Assembly (NCBI GenBank): GCA_902825965.1
Contig: CADEDA010000007.1
Coordinates: 99,896-163,895, forward strand
From: an uncultured Gemmatimonadota bacterium
GTDB taxonomy: Bacteria > Gemmatimonadota > Gemmatimonadetes > Gemmatimonadales > Gemmatimonadaceae
Reading direction: 5' to 3'
Length of the DNA: 64,000 bases
This document shows positions 27,224 through 35,709 of the stretch, piece by piece; the stretch's first letter is position 1; each line of letters starts with the position of its first letter. The notes beneath the pieces were generated by a model. That model worked only from the letters and a program-made list of their open reading frames with translations, did not search any database and was not told where the DNA came from. Position numbers and translations under genes: made by a program.

Positions 27224-28863
27224 GCGGGCTCGACGCACTGCGTGCGGCCCTCATCCAGGCGGCGGTCCGCGTCGGCGCGCCGGCTGACGTCGCTCCCGTG
27301 CTCGAGCGCCCGCGCGACCCGGCGCACGGTGACTGGGCGACGAACCTCGCGATGACGCTGGCGAAGCCGCTGGCCAAGAAGCCGCGCGAGATCGCCGAGG
27401 CCTTGGTCGCCGCACTCGACACCGCCGCGGCGGGAGTCTCCGAAGCCTCCGTGGCGGGACCCGGATTCATCAACTTCCGCCTCTCCACGGCGGACCTCGC
27501 GTCGGGGATCGCGCGGATCCTCCAGTCCGGCGAGTCCTGGGGCCGGGGCGACGCCGGCCACGGCCGTGCCGCGATGGTGGAGTTCGTCTCCGCCAACCCC
27601 ACGGGGCCGCTGCACGTGGGGCACGGACGGCAGGCTGCCCTGGGCGACTCCATCGCCTCGCTGCTCGCGTCGCAGGGCTGGAAGGTGACCCGCGAGTTCT
27701 ACTACAACGACGCCGGCGTGCAGATCGCCAACCTCGCGCTCTCGGTGCAGGCGCGCCTGCGCGAACGGGCCGGTGACCCGCTCGTGATCCCCGAGGGGGG
27801 GTACCACGGCGACTACATCCGGGAGATCGCAGAGCGGTACGCGGCCGAGTGCCCGAACGATCCGCGCGGTGACGACCTCGAGCAGGTGCGTCAGTTGGCG
27901 GTGCGCGAACTGCGCAAGGAGCAGGACCTCGACCTCCGCGCCTTCGGCGTGCAGTTCGACAACTACTACCTCGAGTCGTCGCTCTACACGGACGGGCTGG
28001 TCGAGAAGACGGTGCGCGGGCTGCAGCGGACGGGGCACACGTTCGAGGACGACGGCGCCCTCTTCCTGCGCACCACGAGCTTCGGCGACGACAAGGACCG
28101 CGTCATGCGCAAGCGCGACGGGACCTTCACGTACTTCGTGCCCGACGTCGCGTACCATGTGACCAAGTTCGAGCGCGGCTATACGCGGGCCATCAACGTG
28201 CAGGGCGCCGATCATCACGGCACCACCGCGCGGGTACGCGCCGGGCTGCAGGCGCTCGACATGGGCGTGCCGAAGGGGTACCCCGAGTACGTGCTGCACC
28301 AGATGGTCACGGTGATGAAGTCGGGCGAGGAAGTGAAGATCTCCAAGCGCGCCGGCAGCTACGTCACGGTGCGCGACCTCATCGATGAGGTCGGGCGCGA
28401 TGCCGTGCGCTACTTCTTCCTCATGCGGAAGGGCGACAGCCAGCTGGTCTTCGATGTCGACCTCGCGCGCTCGCAGTCGGAGGAGAACCCGGTCTACTAC
28501 ATCCAGATGGCGCACGCGCGGCTCTGCGGGATCTTCCGGGTCGGCGACGTCGATGCGGGCCGCGTCACCGGCGACGGTCTCGACTGGTCCGTGCTCGACA
28601 CGCCCGAGGAGCGCGAACTGGTGAAGGCCCTGCTCGACTGGCCGGCCTTCGTCGCCACGGCCGCGGACAACCTCGAGCCGCACCGGGTGGCCAACTGGCT
28701 GCTCGAGACGGCACGGATGGTGCATACCTGGTACCACAAGTGTCACGTGCTCGGCGAACCCGAGCCGATCATGCAGGCCCGACTCGCCCTCGCCAAGGCC
28801 GCGCGCATCACGCTCGCGAACGGCCTCGGCCTGCTCGGCATCTCCGCCCCAGAGCGGATGTGA
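27220..28863 (+). CDS. argS: Arginyl-tRNA synthetase
   Basis: The GTG at 27220 overlaps the FmdB stop and gives 547 residues starting with the Arg-tRNA synthetase N-terminal (Add-1) domain; an upstream in-frame extension runs through the fmdB gene and is not used. The class I signature HVGH is in SANPTGPLHVGHGRQ near residue 127, and the KMSKS-like loop reads KISKR near residue 375. The enzyme charges tRNA-Arg in the cytoplasm. Length is normal. Its last two codons and stop lie in an 8-bp tandem repeat. Confidence 0.97.
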   Translation: MSGLDALRAALIQAAVRVGAPADVAPVLERPRDPAHGDWATNLAMTLAKPLAKKPREIAEALVAALDTAAAGVSEASVAGPGFINFRLSTADLASGIARILQSGESWGRGDAGHGRAAMVEFVSANPTGPLHVGHGRQAALGDSIASLLASQGWKVTREFYYNDAGVQIANLALSVQARLRERAGDPLVIPEGGYHGDYIREIAERYAAECPNDPRGDDLEQVRQLAVRELRKEQDLDLRAFGVQFDNYYLESSLYTDGLVEKTVRGLQRTGHTFEDDGALFLRTTSFGDDKDRVMRKRDGTFTYFVPDVAYHVTKFERGYTRAINVQGADHHGTTARVRAGLQALDMGVPKGYPEYVLHQMVTVMKSGEEVKISKRAGSYVTVRDLIDEVGRDAVRYFFLMRKGDSQLVFDVDLARSQSEENPVYYIQMAHARLCGIFRVGDVDAGRVTGDGLDWSVLDTPEERELVKALLDWPAFVATAADNLEPHRVANWLLETARMVHTWYHKCHVLGEPEPIMQARLALAKAARITLANGLGLLGISAPERM

Positions 28864-28881
28864 GGATGTGAGGATGTGAGG
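28856..28881. repeat. Three tandem copies of GGATGTGA at the argS 3' end
   Basis: GGATGTGA occurs at 28856-28863, 28864-28871 and 28872-28879, followed by GG. The first copy contains the argS stop codon. A related complementary stretch (TCACATCT at 28929-28936, CTCACACC at 28913-28920) lies before the next start, so the 87-base gap can fold back on itself. No T-run follows. The copies could come from slippage. Confidence 0.7.
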
Positions 28882-28950
28882 AGCTCACGTCCCGCATCGT
28901 CCTTCCTTGCAGCTCACACCTCCCACGTCACATCTCACACCGTTCACCAC

Positions 28951-29865
28951 ATGTCGCTCCTCGTTGTCGGTTCCGTCGCCCTCGACTCCGTCGAGACCCC
29001 CTTCGGCAAGGCCGATGAGGTGCTGGGGGGCTCCGCGAACTACTTCTCCGCGTCCGCGTCGCACCAGACGCCCGTGCAGCTCGTCGGCGTGGTGGGCAGC
29101 GACTACCCGGTGGAGAAACTCGAGCCGCTGAAGGCACGCGGCGTCGACTTCGCGGGTCTCGAGAAGGCGGAGGGCGAGTCGTTCCGCTGGCGCGGCCGTT
29201 ACCGCCACGATCTCAACTCGGCCGAGACCCTGGAGACGCGGCTGGGGGTGTTCTCGCACTTCAAGCCCAAGCTGCCGGAGCAGTTCGTGAACGCGGACTT
29301 CGTGTTCCTCGCGAACATCGACCCGCGCCTGCAGCTCGACGTGCTGCGGCAGGTCAAGAAGCCCCGGCTCGTCGCCTGCGACACCATGAACTTCTGGATC
29401 GAGTCGCGGCGGGCGGATCTGCTCGAGCTGCTCAAGCACGTGGACCTCATCACGCTCAACGACGGCGAGGCGCGGCAGCTCACGGAGAAGGCCAACCTCG
29501 TGCACGCCGCGCGCTGGATTCTCGAGCGCGGTCCGCGGACGGTCCTGATCAAGAAGGGCGAACACGGTGCGTTCATGTTCACCAAGGACACCGTCTTCTT
29601 CGCGCCGGCCTACCCGCTGGAGTCAGTGTTCGACCCCACGGGTGCGGGTGACTCGTTCGCGGGCGGCTTCATGGGTTATCTCGCACGCACCGGCGACCTC
29701 AGCGAGGCGAACCTGCGCCGCGCCGTCATCGTCGGCTCGGCCATGGGCTCGTTCGTCGTCGAGGGGTTCTCCATCACGCGCCTCCTCGAGGTCACCCGCA
29801 GCGACATCGAGAAGCGGGTGGCCGAGTTCCACCGGCTCGTGACCTTCGACCAGGCACTGACGTGA
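28951..29865 (+). CDS. PfkB-family carbohydrate or nucleoside kinase
   Basis: 304 residues from ATG at 28951, chosen over an earlier start at 28876 because that extension falls in the repeat-rich gap. The PfkB phosphotransfer signature DPTGAGDSFAGGF, with the catalytic Asp, is near residue 230, and an N-terminal GGSANYFSASAS glycine motif lies near residue 26. It phosphorylates a sugar or nucleoside with ATP. Its stop overlaps the purM start (GTGA at 29862), which hints at a purine or ribose-related substrate, but this is inference; the family is too broad for a substrate call. Confidence 0.88.
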   Translation: MSLLVVGSVALDSVETPFGKADEVLGGSANYFSASASHQTPVQLVGVVGSDYPVEKLEPLKARGVDFAGLEKAEGESFRWRGRYRHDLNSAETLETRLGVFSHFKPKLPEQFVNADFVFLANIDPRLQLDVLRQVKKPRLVACDTMNFWIESRRADLLELLKHVDLITLNDGEARQLTEKANLVHAARWILERGPRTVLIKKGEHGAFMFTKDTVFFAPAYPLESVFDPTGAGDSFAGGFMGYLARTGDLSEANLRRAVIVGSAMGSFVVEGFSITRLLEVTRSDIEKRVAEFHRLVTFDQALT

Positions 29866-30893
29866 CGGACGAGAAGCTCACCTACGCGAGTGCCGGCGTC
29901 GACATCGACGCGGCCGACGACTCCAAGCACCGGATCAAGCGGCTCGTCGAGTCCACGTTCACGGCCGGCGCGCGCGGCGCCTTCGGCGGGTTCGGCGGCA
30001 TGTTCCGCGTCCCCGAAGGCACGCGGAAGCCGCTGCTGGTGGCCAGCGCGGACGGGGTGGGCACCAAGATCAAGATCGCCATCGAGGCCGACCGGCACGA
30101 CACCATCGGCCACTGCCTCGTCAACCACTGCGTCAACGACATCCTCGTGCAGGGGGCGAAACCGCTCTTCTTCCTCGACTATGTCGCCTTCGCCAAGCTC
30201 ATCCCGGCGGTGGTCGAGGGCGTGGTGGCCGGGGTTGCGGCCGGGTGCCGCGAGAACAGCGCCTCACTGATCGGCGGCGAGACGGCCGAGATGCCGGGCG
30301 TCTATACCGCACCGGACTACGACCTCGCCGGCTTCATCGTCGGCTGTGTCGAGGAGGACGAGGTCATCACCTCCGCCGGCGTGCGCGACGGCGACGTGCT
30401 GGTCGGGCTCGGCTCCACCGGGCTGCACACCAACGGCTACTCGCTGGCGCGCCGCATCCTGAGCGACCGCCTCAAGCTCGGGCCGCATGATCCGTACCCC
30501 GAGGCCGGCGGCCGCAGCGTGGCGGACGTGATGCTGGCCGTGCACCGGTCGTACCTCACCGTGCTCGGGCCGGCGCTGCGGCACGTGCACGCCATGGCGC
30601 ACATCACCGGCGGCGGCATCCCGGGCAACCTCGATCGTGCGCTGCCGTCACATCTGGACGCCGTCGTCGAGATGCGGAGCTGGGAGATCCCGTCGGTGTT
30701 CCGCGTGCTCGAGACCGCCGGGCGGGTGGACCGCGCCGAGATGTACCGGGCGTTCAATATGGGGGTCGGCATGATTGTGATGACCGACACAGTCGGGGCG
30801 GGGGTGATCCGTGACCTTGCCGCGAAGGCCGGCGTCGATAATTGGATCATCGGCCACACCCGTCCTGGATCGGGGCGGGTTCACCTCGTCTGA
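29862..30893 (+). CDS. purM: Phosphoribosylformylglycinamidine cyclo-ligase (AIR synthetase)
   Basis: 343 residues from a GTG overlapping the kinase stop. It makes aminoimidazole ribonucleotide from FGAM with ATP, the fifth step of purine synthesis. Family segments are clear: YASAGVDIDA at the N-terminus, SADGVGTKIKIA, the CVNDILVQGAKPLFFLDYVA core, IGGETAEMPGVY and the C-terminal GxG loops. Length is normal. No other pur gene is in the window. Confidence 0.97.
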   Translation: MTDEKLTYASAGVDIDAADDSKHRIKRLVESTFTAGARGAFGGFGGMFRVPEGTRKPLLVASADGVGTKIKIAIEADRHDTIGHCLVNHCVNDILVQGAKPLFFLDYVAFAKLIPAVVEGVVAGVAAGCRENSASLIGGETAEMPGVYTAPDYDLAGFIVGCVEEDEVITSAGVRDGDVLVGLGSTGLHTNGYSLARRILSDRLKLGPHDPYPEAGGRSVADVMLAVHRSYLTVLGPALRHVHAMAHITGGGIPGNLDRALPSHLDAVVEMRSWEIPSVFRVLETAGRVDRAEMYRAFNMGVGMIVMTDTVGAGVIRDLAAKAGVDNWIIGHTRPGSGRVHLV

Positions 30894-30909
30894 CACGGAG
30901 CTTCACCCC

Positions 30910-31854
30910 ATGCGTCGTCTCGCTCTTGCCGCGGCGGTCCTTGCCGCCTCTGCTGTCCCCGTGCGTGCGCAGTCCTGCACCGGCGTAGTCACCCAGGACG
31001 CCTGCCAGAAGGCGGGTGACCTGTGGGCGTACATGATGCCGCAGCTCGTCACCTCCCTCGTGGGTGGGTCGCACACCCTTGGCATGGGCACGACCCTCGG
31101 TGGCTTCCCGCACTTCGCGATCGCGCTCCGCGCGAACGCCGTCCGCGGCGACTTGCCGGACGTCAGCAACCTCACGGTCAGCCTCGCGGGGCGGCAGGCC
31201 TCGAACATCGCCACGCAGGAGCAGTTCGTCGGGCTTCCGGGCATCGACTTCGCCCTCGGTGTGTTCAAGGGCTTCCCGGTGGGCGTCACGCGCGTCGGTG
31301 GGGTGGACCTGTTGGGCAGCCTGACCTACATCCCGGAGATCGAGGGCGACGGCACCACGATCCGGCCCACCGATGGCTCCACCAAGATCGGGCTCGGCGC
31401 GCGCGTCGGGCTGCTGGAGCAGTCGCTCATCGTGCCGGGCATCTCCTTCTCGTACCTGGTGCGTAACCTGCCGACGCTGGACCTCTCGGCCGACGCCAAC
31501 AACGCGACGTTCGCGATCCGCGACTTCAGCGTGAAGACCAAGTCCTGGCGCCTCGCGGCGCAGAAGAACTTCCTGCTCTTCCAGCTCGGCGCCGGCTTCG
31601 GCCAGGACACCTACGAGACGGGTGCGGACATCACGGGTACGGTGACGGGCGGCGGCTCCTTCAACGTCCCGGCGTCGCAGGACCTCACCCGCACGACGAT
31701 GTACGGGAACCTCGGCTTCAACCTGTTCCTCGCCAAGCTGGTGGCCGAGATCGGGCAGGTGAGCGGCGGCGAGGTGACGACGTTCAACAACTTCGCGAAC
31801 GAAGCCGACAAGTCGCGTCTCTACGGCACCGTCGGTCTTCGCGTCAGCTTCTGA
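30910..31854 (+). CDS. Exported beta-barrel-like protein, unknown
   Basis: ATG at 30910 gives 314 residues with a signal peptide (cleavage after PVRAQ). The rest is rich in Gly/Thr/Leu strands and ends TVGLRVSF, a C-terminal phenylalanine typical of outer-membrane barrels. A CTGVVTQDAC pair follows the signal. I do not recognise the family; the sequence reads like DUF6588-type or generic outer-membrane proteins, but this is by eye. It sits 16 bases after purM and 17 before ribD, so it may be carried on the same transcript. Confidence 0.75.
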   Translation: MRRLALAAAVLAASAVPVRAQSCTGVVTQDACQKAGDLWAYMMPQLVTSLVGGSHTLGMGTTLGGFPHFAIALRANAVRGDLPDVSNLTVSLAGRQASNIATQEQFVGLPGIDFALGVFKGFPVGVTRVGGVDLLGSLTYIPEIEGDGTTIRPTDGSTKIGLGARVGLLEQSLIVPGISFSYLVRNLPTLDLSADANNATFAIRDFSVKTKSWRLAAQKNFLLFQLGAGFGQDTYETGADITGTVTGGGSFNVPASQDLTRTTMYGNLGFNLFLAKLVAEIGQVSGGEVTTFNNFANEADKSRLYGTVGLRVSF

Positions 31855-31871
31855 GTCCCGAGTCAAATGCA

Positions 31872-32966
31872 GTGACCCCGGCCGCGGGCCCGCAGGATGG
31901 GGCCCGGATGCGACGCGCCCTGCTGCTGGCGCGGCGCGGCTGGGGACGGACGGCGCCGAACCCCCTGGTCGGCGCCGTCGTCGTTCGCGATGGACTCGTC
32001 GTCGGCGAAGGCTTCCACGCCGCGTTCGGCGGCCCGCACGCCGAGGTGATGGCGCTGGCACAGGCGGGCACGCGTGCCCGCGGCGCCGACGTCTTTGTCA
32101 CGCTCGAGCCCTGCGCGCACCACGGCAAGACCCCGCCGTGCACCGACGCACTCATCGCCGCAGGGGTGCGGCGGGTGGTCTACGCCGTGCCGGATCCCAA
32201 CCCGCTGGCCGGTGGTGGCGCCGCGCGGCTCCGCGCCGCGGGGATCGCGGTGGTGCCGGACGTGGAACGCGCGGCCGCCGAGGAACTCAATGCCGCCTTC
32301 CTCTTCGCGCATCGGGGGGCCACGCGGCCCTGGGTGACGCTCAAACTCGCGATCTCGCTCGATGGCGCGCTGGCGCCGGGCGACCGACAGCAGCGCTGGC
32401 TCACCGGTGATCCGGCCCGACGGCACGTCCACCACCTGCGGGCCGGCGCGGACGCGGTCGCGGTCGGCATCGGAACCGTGCTGGCGGACGACCCCGAACT
32501 CACCGTGCGATACGGCCGGCGACCCCGCGTGAGGCCGACACGGGTGGTCTTCGACGCACGCGCGCGCCTGCCGCTGGACTCCAAGCTCGCCACCACCGCC
32601 AAGCGGGTCCCGACGCTGGTCCTCACCTCCAGCGCCGCGAGTGCCGCCGCCTCGGCGGCCCTCGAAAAGCAGGGGGTGCAGGTACTGCCTGCCGACGGGA
32701 CCTCCGTGCAGCTGGGGGCGCTCCGGGCGCTGGGGGTCCAGCACCTGTTCGTCGAGGGCGGGGCGGGGGTGGCCGGCGCCCTGCTCAATGCCGGATCGGT
32801 GGACCGACTCATTATCTTTCAGGCGCCGGTCCTCTTGGGGGCCGGAGCCCTTCCTGCCTTCGGGGAGGTCTCGTCGGGTGCACCGTCCGCCGATCGCTGG
32901 CGGCTGATCGAGCATCGTCGCTTCGGCGACGATCTGATGTCGGTCTACGCCCCCGTCGCCCGCTGA
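31872..32966 (+). CDS. ribD: Bifunctional diaminohydroxyphosphoribosylaminopyrimidine deaminase / 5-amino-6-(5-phosphoribosylamino)uracil reductase
   Basis: 364 residues from a GTG at 31872; an internal ATG at 31908 is the other possible start, but the residues before it resemble normal RibD N-termini. The deaminase half has the zinc motif HAEVMAL and PCAHHGKTPPC; the reductase half follows from about residue 150 with WVTLKLAISLDG and a GTVLADDPELTVR substrate segment. It carries out the second and third steps from GTP towards riboflavin. It opens the rib gene run; no FMN riboswitch can fit in the 17-base gap upstream. Confidence 0.95.
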   Translation: MTPAAGPQDGARMRRALLLARRGWGRTAPNPLVGAVVVRDGLVVGEGFHAAFGGPHAEVMALAQAGTRARGADVFVTLEPCAHHGKTPPCTDALIAAGVRRVVYAVPDPNPLAGGGAARLRAAGIAVVPDVERAAAEELNAAFLFAHRGATRPWVTLKLAISLDGALAPGDRQQRWLTGDPARRHVHHLRAGADAVAVGIGTVLADDPELTVRYGRRPRVRPTRVVFDARARLPLDSKLATTAKRVPTLVLTSSAASAAASAALEKQGVQVLPADGTSVQLGALRALGVQHLFVEGGAGVAGALLNAGSVDRLIIFQAPVLLGAGALPAFGEVSSGAPSADRWRLIEHRRFGDDLMSVYAPVAR

Positions 32967-33007
32967 TTCCACCCTCGTCTCCCGTCGATCCCGCGACCTT
33001 CGCAGCG

Positions 33008-33604
33008 ATGTTCACTGGACTCATCACCGCCGTCGGCACGGTCCGCGAGGTGTCCTCCACGGACGCCGGGCGCGAGCTCGTGGTCGAGGCGCCGTATGAG
33101 GGCGTCGTCGTCGGGGAGAGCATCGCCTGCAACGGCGCCTGCCTCACGGTGCGGACCTGTGGTCCGGGCTGGTTCTCGGCCGCCGCGGTGGTGACCACGC
33201 TGGACCGCACCACCATCGGCGACTGGGCCCCGGGTGAGCGCCTCAATCTCGAGCGCGCGCTCGCGGTCGGTGATCGGCTGGGTGGCCACATCGTGCAGGG
33301 CCATGTCGATGCCGTGGGCACCGTGCTCGCGAGTGTGGCGCACGGCGACGCCTGGCTCATCGACCTGGCCGTGCCCGCCGAGGTCGACGAGTTGCTGGTG
33401 CCGCTCGGCAGCATCGCGGTGGATGGCGTGAGCCTCACCGTGAACGCCCTGCCGCGGCCCGGCGTTTGCCAACTGTCCATCATCGAGCACACGCTCCGGC
33501 ACACCACCCTGGGCACGCTGCGTGCAGGGAGTCGGGTGCACCTGGAAGCCGACGTGCTCGCGAAGCATCTCAAGCGCCTCGCGGCGCCCCTCCTGACCCA
33601 CTGA
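33008..33604 (+). CDS. ribE: Riboflavin synthase alpha chain
   Basis: 198 residues from ATG at 33008. It shows the two-fold lumazine-binding repeat: MFTGLITAVG then CNGACLTV in the first half, and GHIVQGHVDAVGTV then DGVSLTVN in the second. It dismutates two 6,7-dimethyl-8-ribityllumazine into riboflavin. Length is normal. It lies 41 bases after ribD and 2 before ribBA, inside the riboflavin run. Confidence 0.97.
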   Translation: MFTGLITAVGTVREVSSTDAGRELVVEAPYEGVVVGESIACNGACLTVRTCGPGWFSAAAVVTTLDRTTIGDWAPGERLNLERALAVGDRLGGHIVQGHVDAVGTVLASVAHGDAWLIDLAVPAEVDELLVPLGSIAVDGVSLTVNALPRPGVCQLSIIEHTLRHTTLGTLRAGSRVHLEADVLAKHLKRLAAPLLTH

Positions 33605-33606
33605 CC

Positions 33607-34806
33607 ATGTTCGGGACCATCGAACAGGCCCTCGACGATCTCCGGGCCGGCAAGTTCATCGTCGTCGCGGACGACGAGGATCGCGAGAACGAAGGCGACC
33701 TCATCGCGGCCGCGGAGTTCATCACCCCGCAGATGGTGAACTTCCTCATGCGCGCCAAAGGCATGATCTGCGTGGCGCTGTCCCCCGAGCGCGTGAAGGA
33801 ACTCGCGCTGCCGATGATGGGCGACGAGAACACCGACGCCCTGCGCACCGCCTACACCGTGACCGTGGACGGCGCGCCGCGCCACGGGGTGACCACGGGC
33901 ATCAGCGCCAGCGACCAGGCCACGACCATCCGGCTCACGGCGCTGCCGAGCACCCAGCCCAGCGACCTCCGGCGGCCCGGCCACGTGCACCCGCTGCGCG
34001 CGCGGGAGGGCGGGGTGCTGCAGCGCGTCGGGCACACCGAGGCGGCCGTGGACCTCATGCGGCTCGCCGGCCTGCAGCCGGCCGGTGTCATCTGCGAGGT
34101 GCTCACCGACGACGGCTCCTCGGCGCGTCGCCCCGAGCTCGAGGCCTTCGCCAAGGACCACGGCCTCACGTTCATCACCGTGGCGCAGCTGGTCGCCTAC
34201 CGGCTGCAGCACGAGCGGCTCGTGCACCGCGAGGCCGACGTGCGCCTTCCCACGGAGTACGGCGAGTTCCGCCTCGTGGGCTACCGCAACGACGTGGACG
34301 ACCGCGAGCACGTCGCACTGGTCTACGGCGAGGTCGCCGGGGCCGAGGAGGTCCTGGTGCGCATGCATTCCAAGTGCCTCACCGGCGACACCTTCCACTC
34401 GATGCGCTGCGACTGCCACTGGCAGTTGCACGAGGCCATGCGGCTCGTGGTCGAGTCCGGTCGCGGCGTCATCGTGTACCTCGACCAGGAAGGCCGCGGC
34501 ATCGGCCTGCTCAACAAACTCAAGGCGTACGCGCTGCAGGATGCCGGCGCCGACACGGTCGAGGCCAACGAACGCCTCGGCTTCGCGCCCGACCTCCGCA
34601 ACTACGGCATCGGCGCCCAGATCCTCCTCGACCTCGGACTGACCTCCATCCGTCCCATCACGAACAACCCCAAGAAGCTCGTCGGTCTCGAGGGCTACGG
34701 GATCCGCCTCGGCGAGCGCGTGCCGATCATCTCCCCCGCGACCACCGAGAACGCGGAATACCTCGAGACCAAGCGCACCAAGCTCGGTCACCTGCGGGCG
34801 GTCTGA
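33607..34806 (+). CDS. ribBA: 3,4-dihydroxy-2-butanone-4-phosphate synthase / GTP cyclohydrolase II fusion
   Basis: 399 residues from ATG at 33607. The N-terminal DHBP synthase domain has the acidic site DDEDRENEGDL near residue 23 and RPGHVHPLRA near 125. The C-terminal GTP cyclohydrolase II domain (from about 205) has the zinc cysteines in CLTGDTFHSMRCDCHWQL and DQEGRGIGLLNK. It supplies both precursors of lumazine. Its stop overlaps the ribH start (TGATG at 34804-34808). Confidence 0.97.
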   Translation: MFGTIEQALDDLRAGKFIVVADDEDRENEGDLIAAAEFITPQMVNFLMRAKGMICVALSPERVKELALPMMGDENTDALRTAYTVTVDGAPRHGVTTGISASDQATTIRLTALPSTQPSDLRRPGHVHPLRAREGGVLQRVGHTEAAVDLMRLAGLQPAGVICEVLTDDGSSARRPELEAFAKDHGLTFITVAQLVAYRLQHERLVHREADVRLPTEYGEFRLVGYRNDVDDREHVALVYGEVAGAEEVLVRMHSKCLTGDTFHSMRCDCHWQLHEAMRLVVESGRGVIVYLDQEGRGIGLLNKLKAYALQDAGADTVEANERLGFAPDLRNYGIGAQILLDLGLTSIRPITNNPKKLVGLEGYGIRLGERVPIISPATTENAEYLETKRTKLGHLRAV

Positions 34807-35303
34807 TGGCGGAGTTCATCGGCACGCCGACCGGCCACGGTCGGCGCATCGTCATCGTCGCGTCGCGGTTCAACACGACCATCACCGAGAAGCTCGTCGA
34901 GGGCGCGATGGACGCCTGCCTGCGCCACGGGGCCAGCTTCGAGGACATCGACGTCCTCTGGGTGCCGGGGGCGTGGGAACTCCCGCCGGCCGTCGCCCGC
35001 GCCCTCCAGACCGAACGCTACGACGTGTGTATCGCCCTCGGGGCGGTCATCCGCGGCGACACGCCGCATTTCGAGTTCGTGGCCGGGGAGGCTTCGCGTG
35101 GGCTCTCGGCACTGCAGGGCGAGTTCGGCGTGCCGATCGGCTTCGGGCTCCTCACCTGCGACACCATGGAGCAGGCCGAGGCGCGCGCCGGTGGCGCCCA
35201 CGGCAACAAGGGATGGGACTCCGCACTCGCCGCGTTGGAGATGTCCGATCTCTTCGCTCGGCTCGATCTCGCCGACGGAGGGACCGATGCCGACGCGGAT
35301 TGA
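34806..35303 (+). CDS. ribH: 6,7-dimethyl-8-ribityllumazine synthase
   Basis: 165 residues from ATG at 34806. Core motifs VASRFNTTITEKLVEGA, VPGAWELPPAVARAL and GAVIRGDTPHFEFVAGEA are all present, as is the GNKGWDSALAALEM end. It condenses the two RibA/RibB/RibD products into lumazine, the substrate of RibE; members form hollow capsids. Its last 17 bases overlap nusB, as in many bacteria. Confidence 0.97.
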   Translation: MAEFIGTPTGHGRRIVIVASRFNTTITEKLVEGAMDACLRHGASFEDIDVLWVPGAWELPPAVARALQTERYDVCIALGAVIRGDTPHFEFVAGEASRGLSALQGEFGVPIGFGLLTCDTMEQAEARAGGAHGNKGWDSALAALEMSDLFARLDLADGGTDADAD

Positions 35304-35709
35304 GACCCGGGGGCGGTCGCGGGCGCTGCAGGCGCTCTACGCCTGGGACGTGCGCGGCACCCCGCACGACCTCGCCCGCGTCGCGTCCAACGTCTGGGAC
35401 GATCTCGCCATCCCGCCCGATGAACGCGCGTTCGCCGCGGCCTTGGTGCAGCTCGTCGCCGCGGAACGCGCGGAGATCGACGCGGACCTCACCGAAGTCA
35501 CGACCAACTGGCGCCTCGAACGGCTCGGCCACATCGAGCGCTCCGTGCTGCGCCTCGCCGCGGCGGAACTGCTGCAGGGCGGCACGCCGCCGCGCGTGGT
35601 CATCCAGGAGTGCGTGCGTCTGGCGGAACGCTTCGGCACCGCACAGAGTGCACGCTTCGTGAACGGGGTGATCGACGCCCTGGCGCGACGGATGGGTCGG
35701 CTCTCTTGA
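35287..35709 (+). CDS. nusB: Transcription antitermination factor NusB
   Basis: 140 residues from ATG at 35287, overlapping ribH by 17 bases. It begins TRIETRGRSRALQALYAWDV and has the central VTTNWRLERLGHIERSVLRLA and late VNGVIDAL helices of NusB. With NusE/S10 it binds boxA of rRNA leaders. The ribH-nusB arrangement is widely conserved. Confidence 0.95.
   Translation: MPTRIETRGRSRALQALYAWDVRGTPHDLARVASNVWDDLAIPPDERAFAAALVQLVAAERAEIDADLTEVTTNWRLERLGHIERSVLRLAAAELLQGGTPPRVVIQECVRLAERFGTAQSARFVNGVIDALARRMGRLS

Noticed and set aside
31855..31871. FMN riboswitch before the rib genes
   Set aside because: Only 17 bases separate ribD from the upstream gene, and none of the FMN aptamer core is seen in the earlier gap either.
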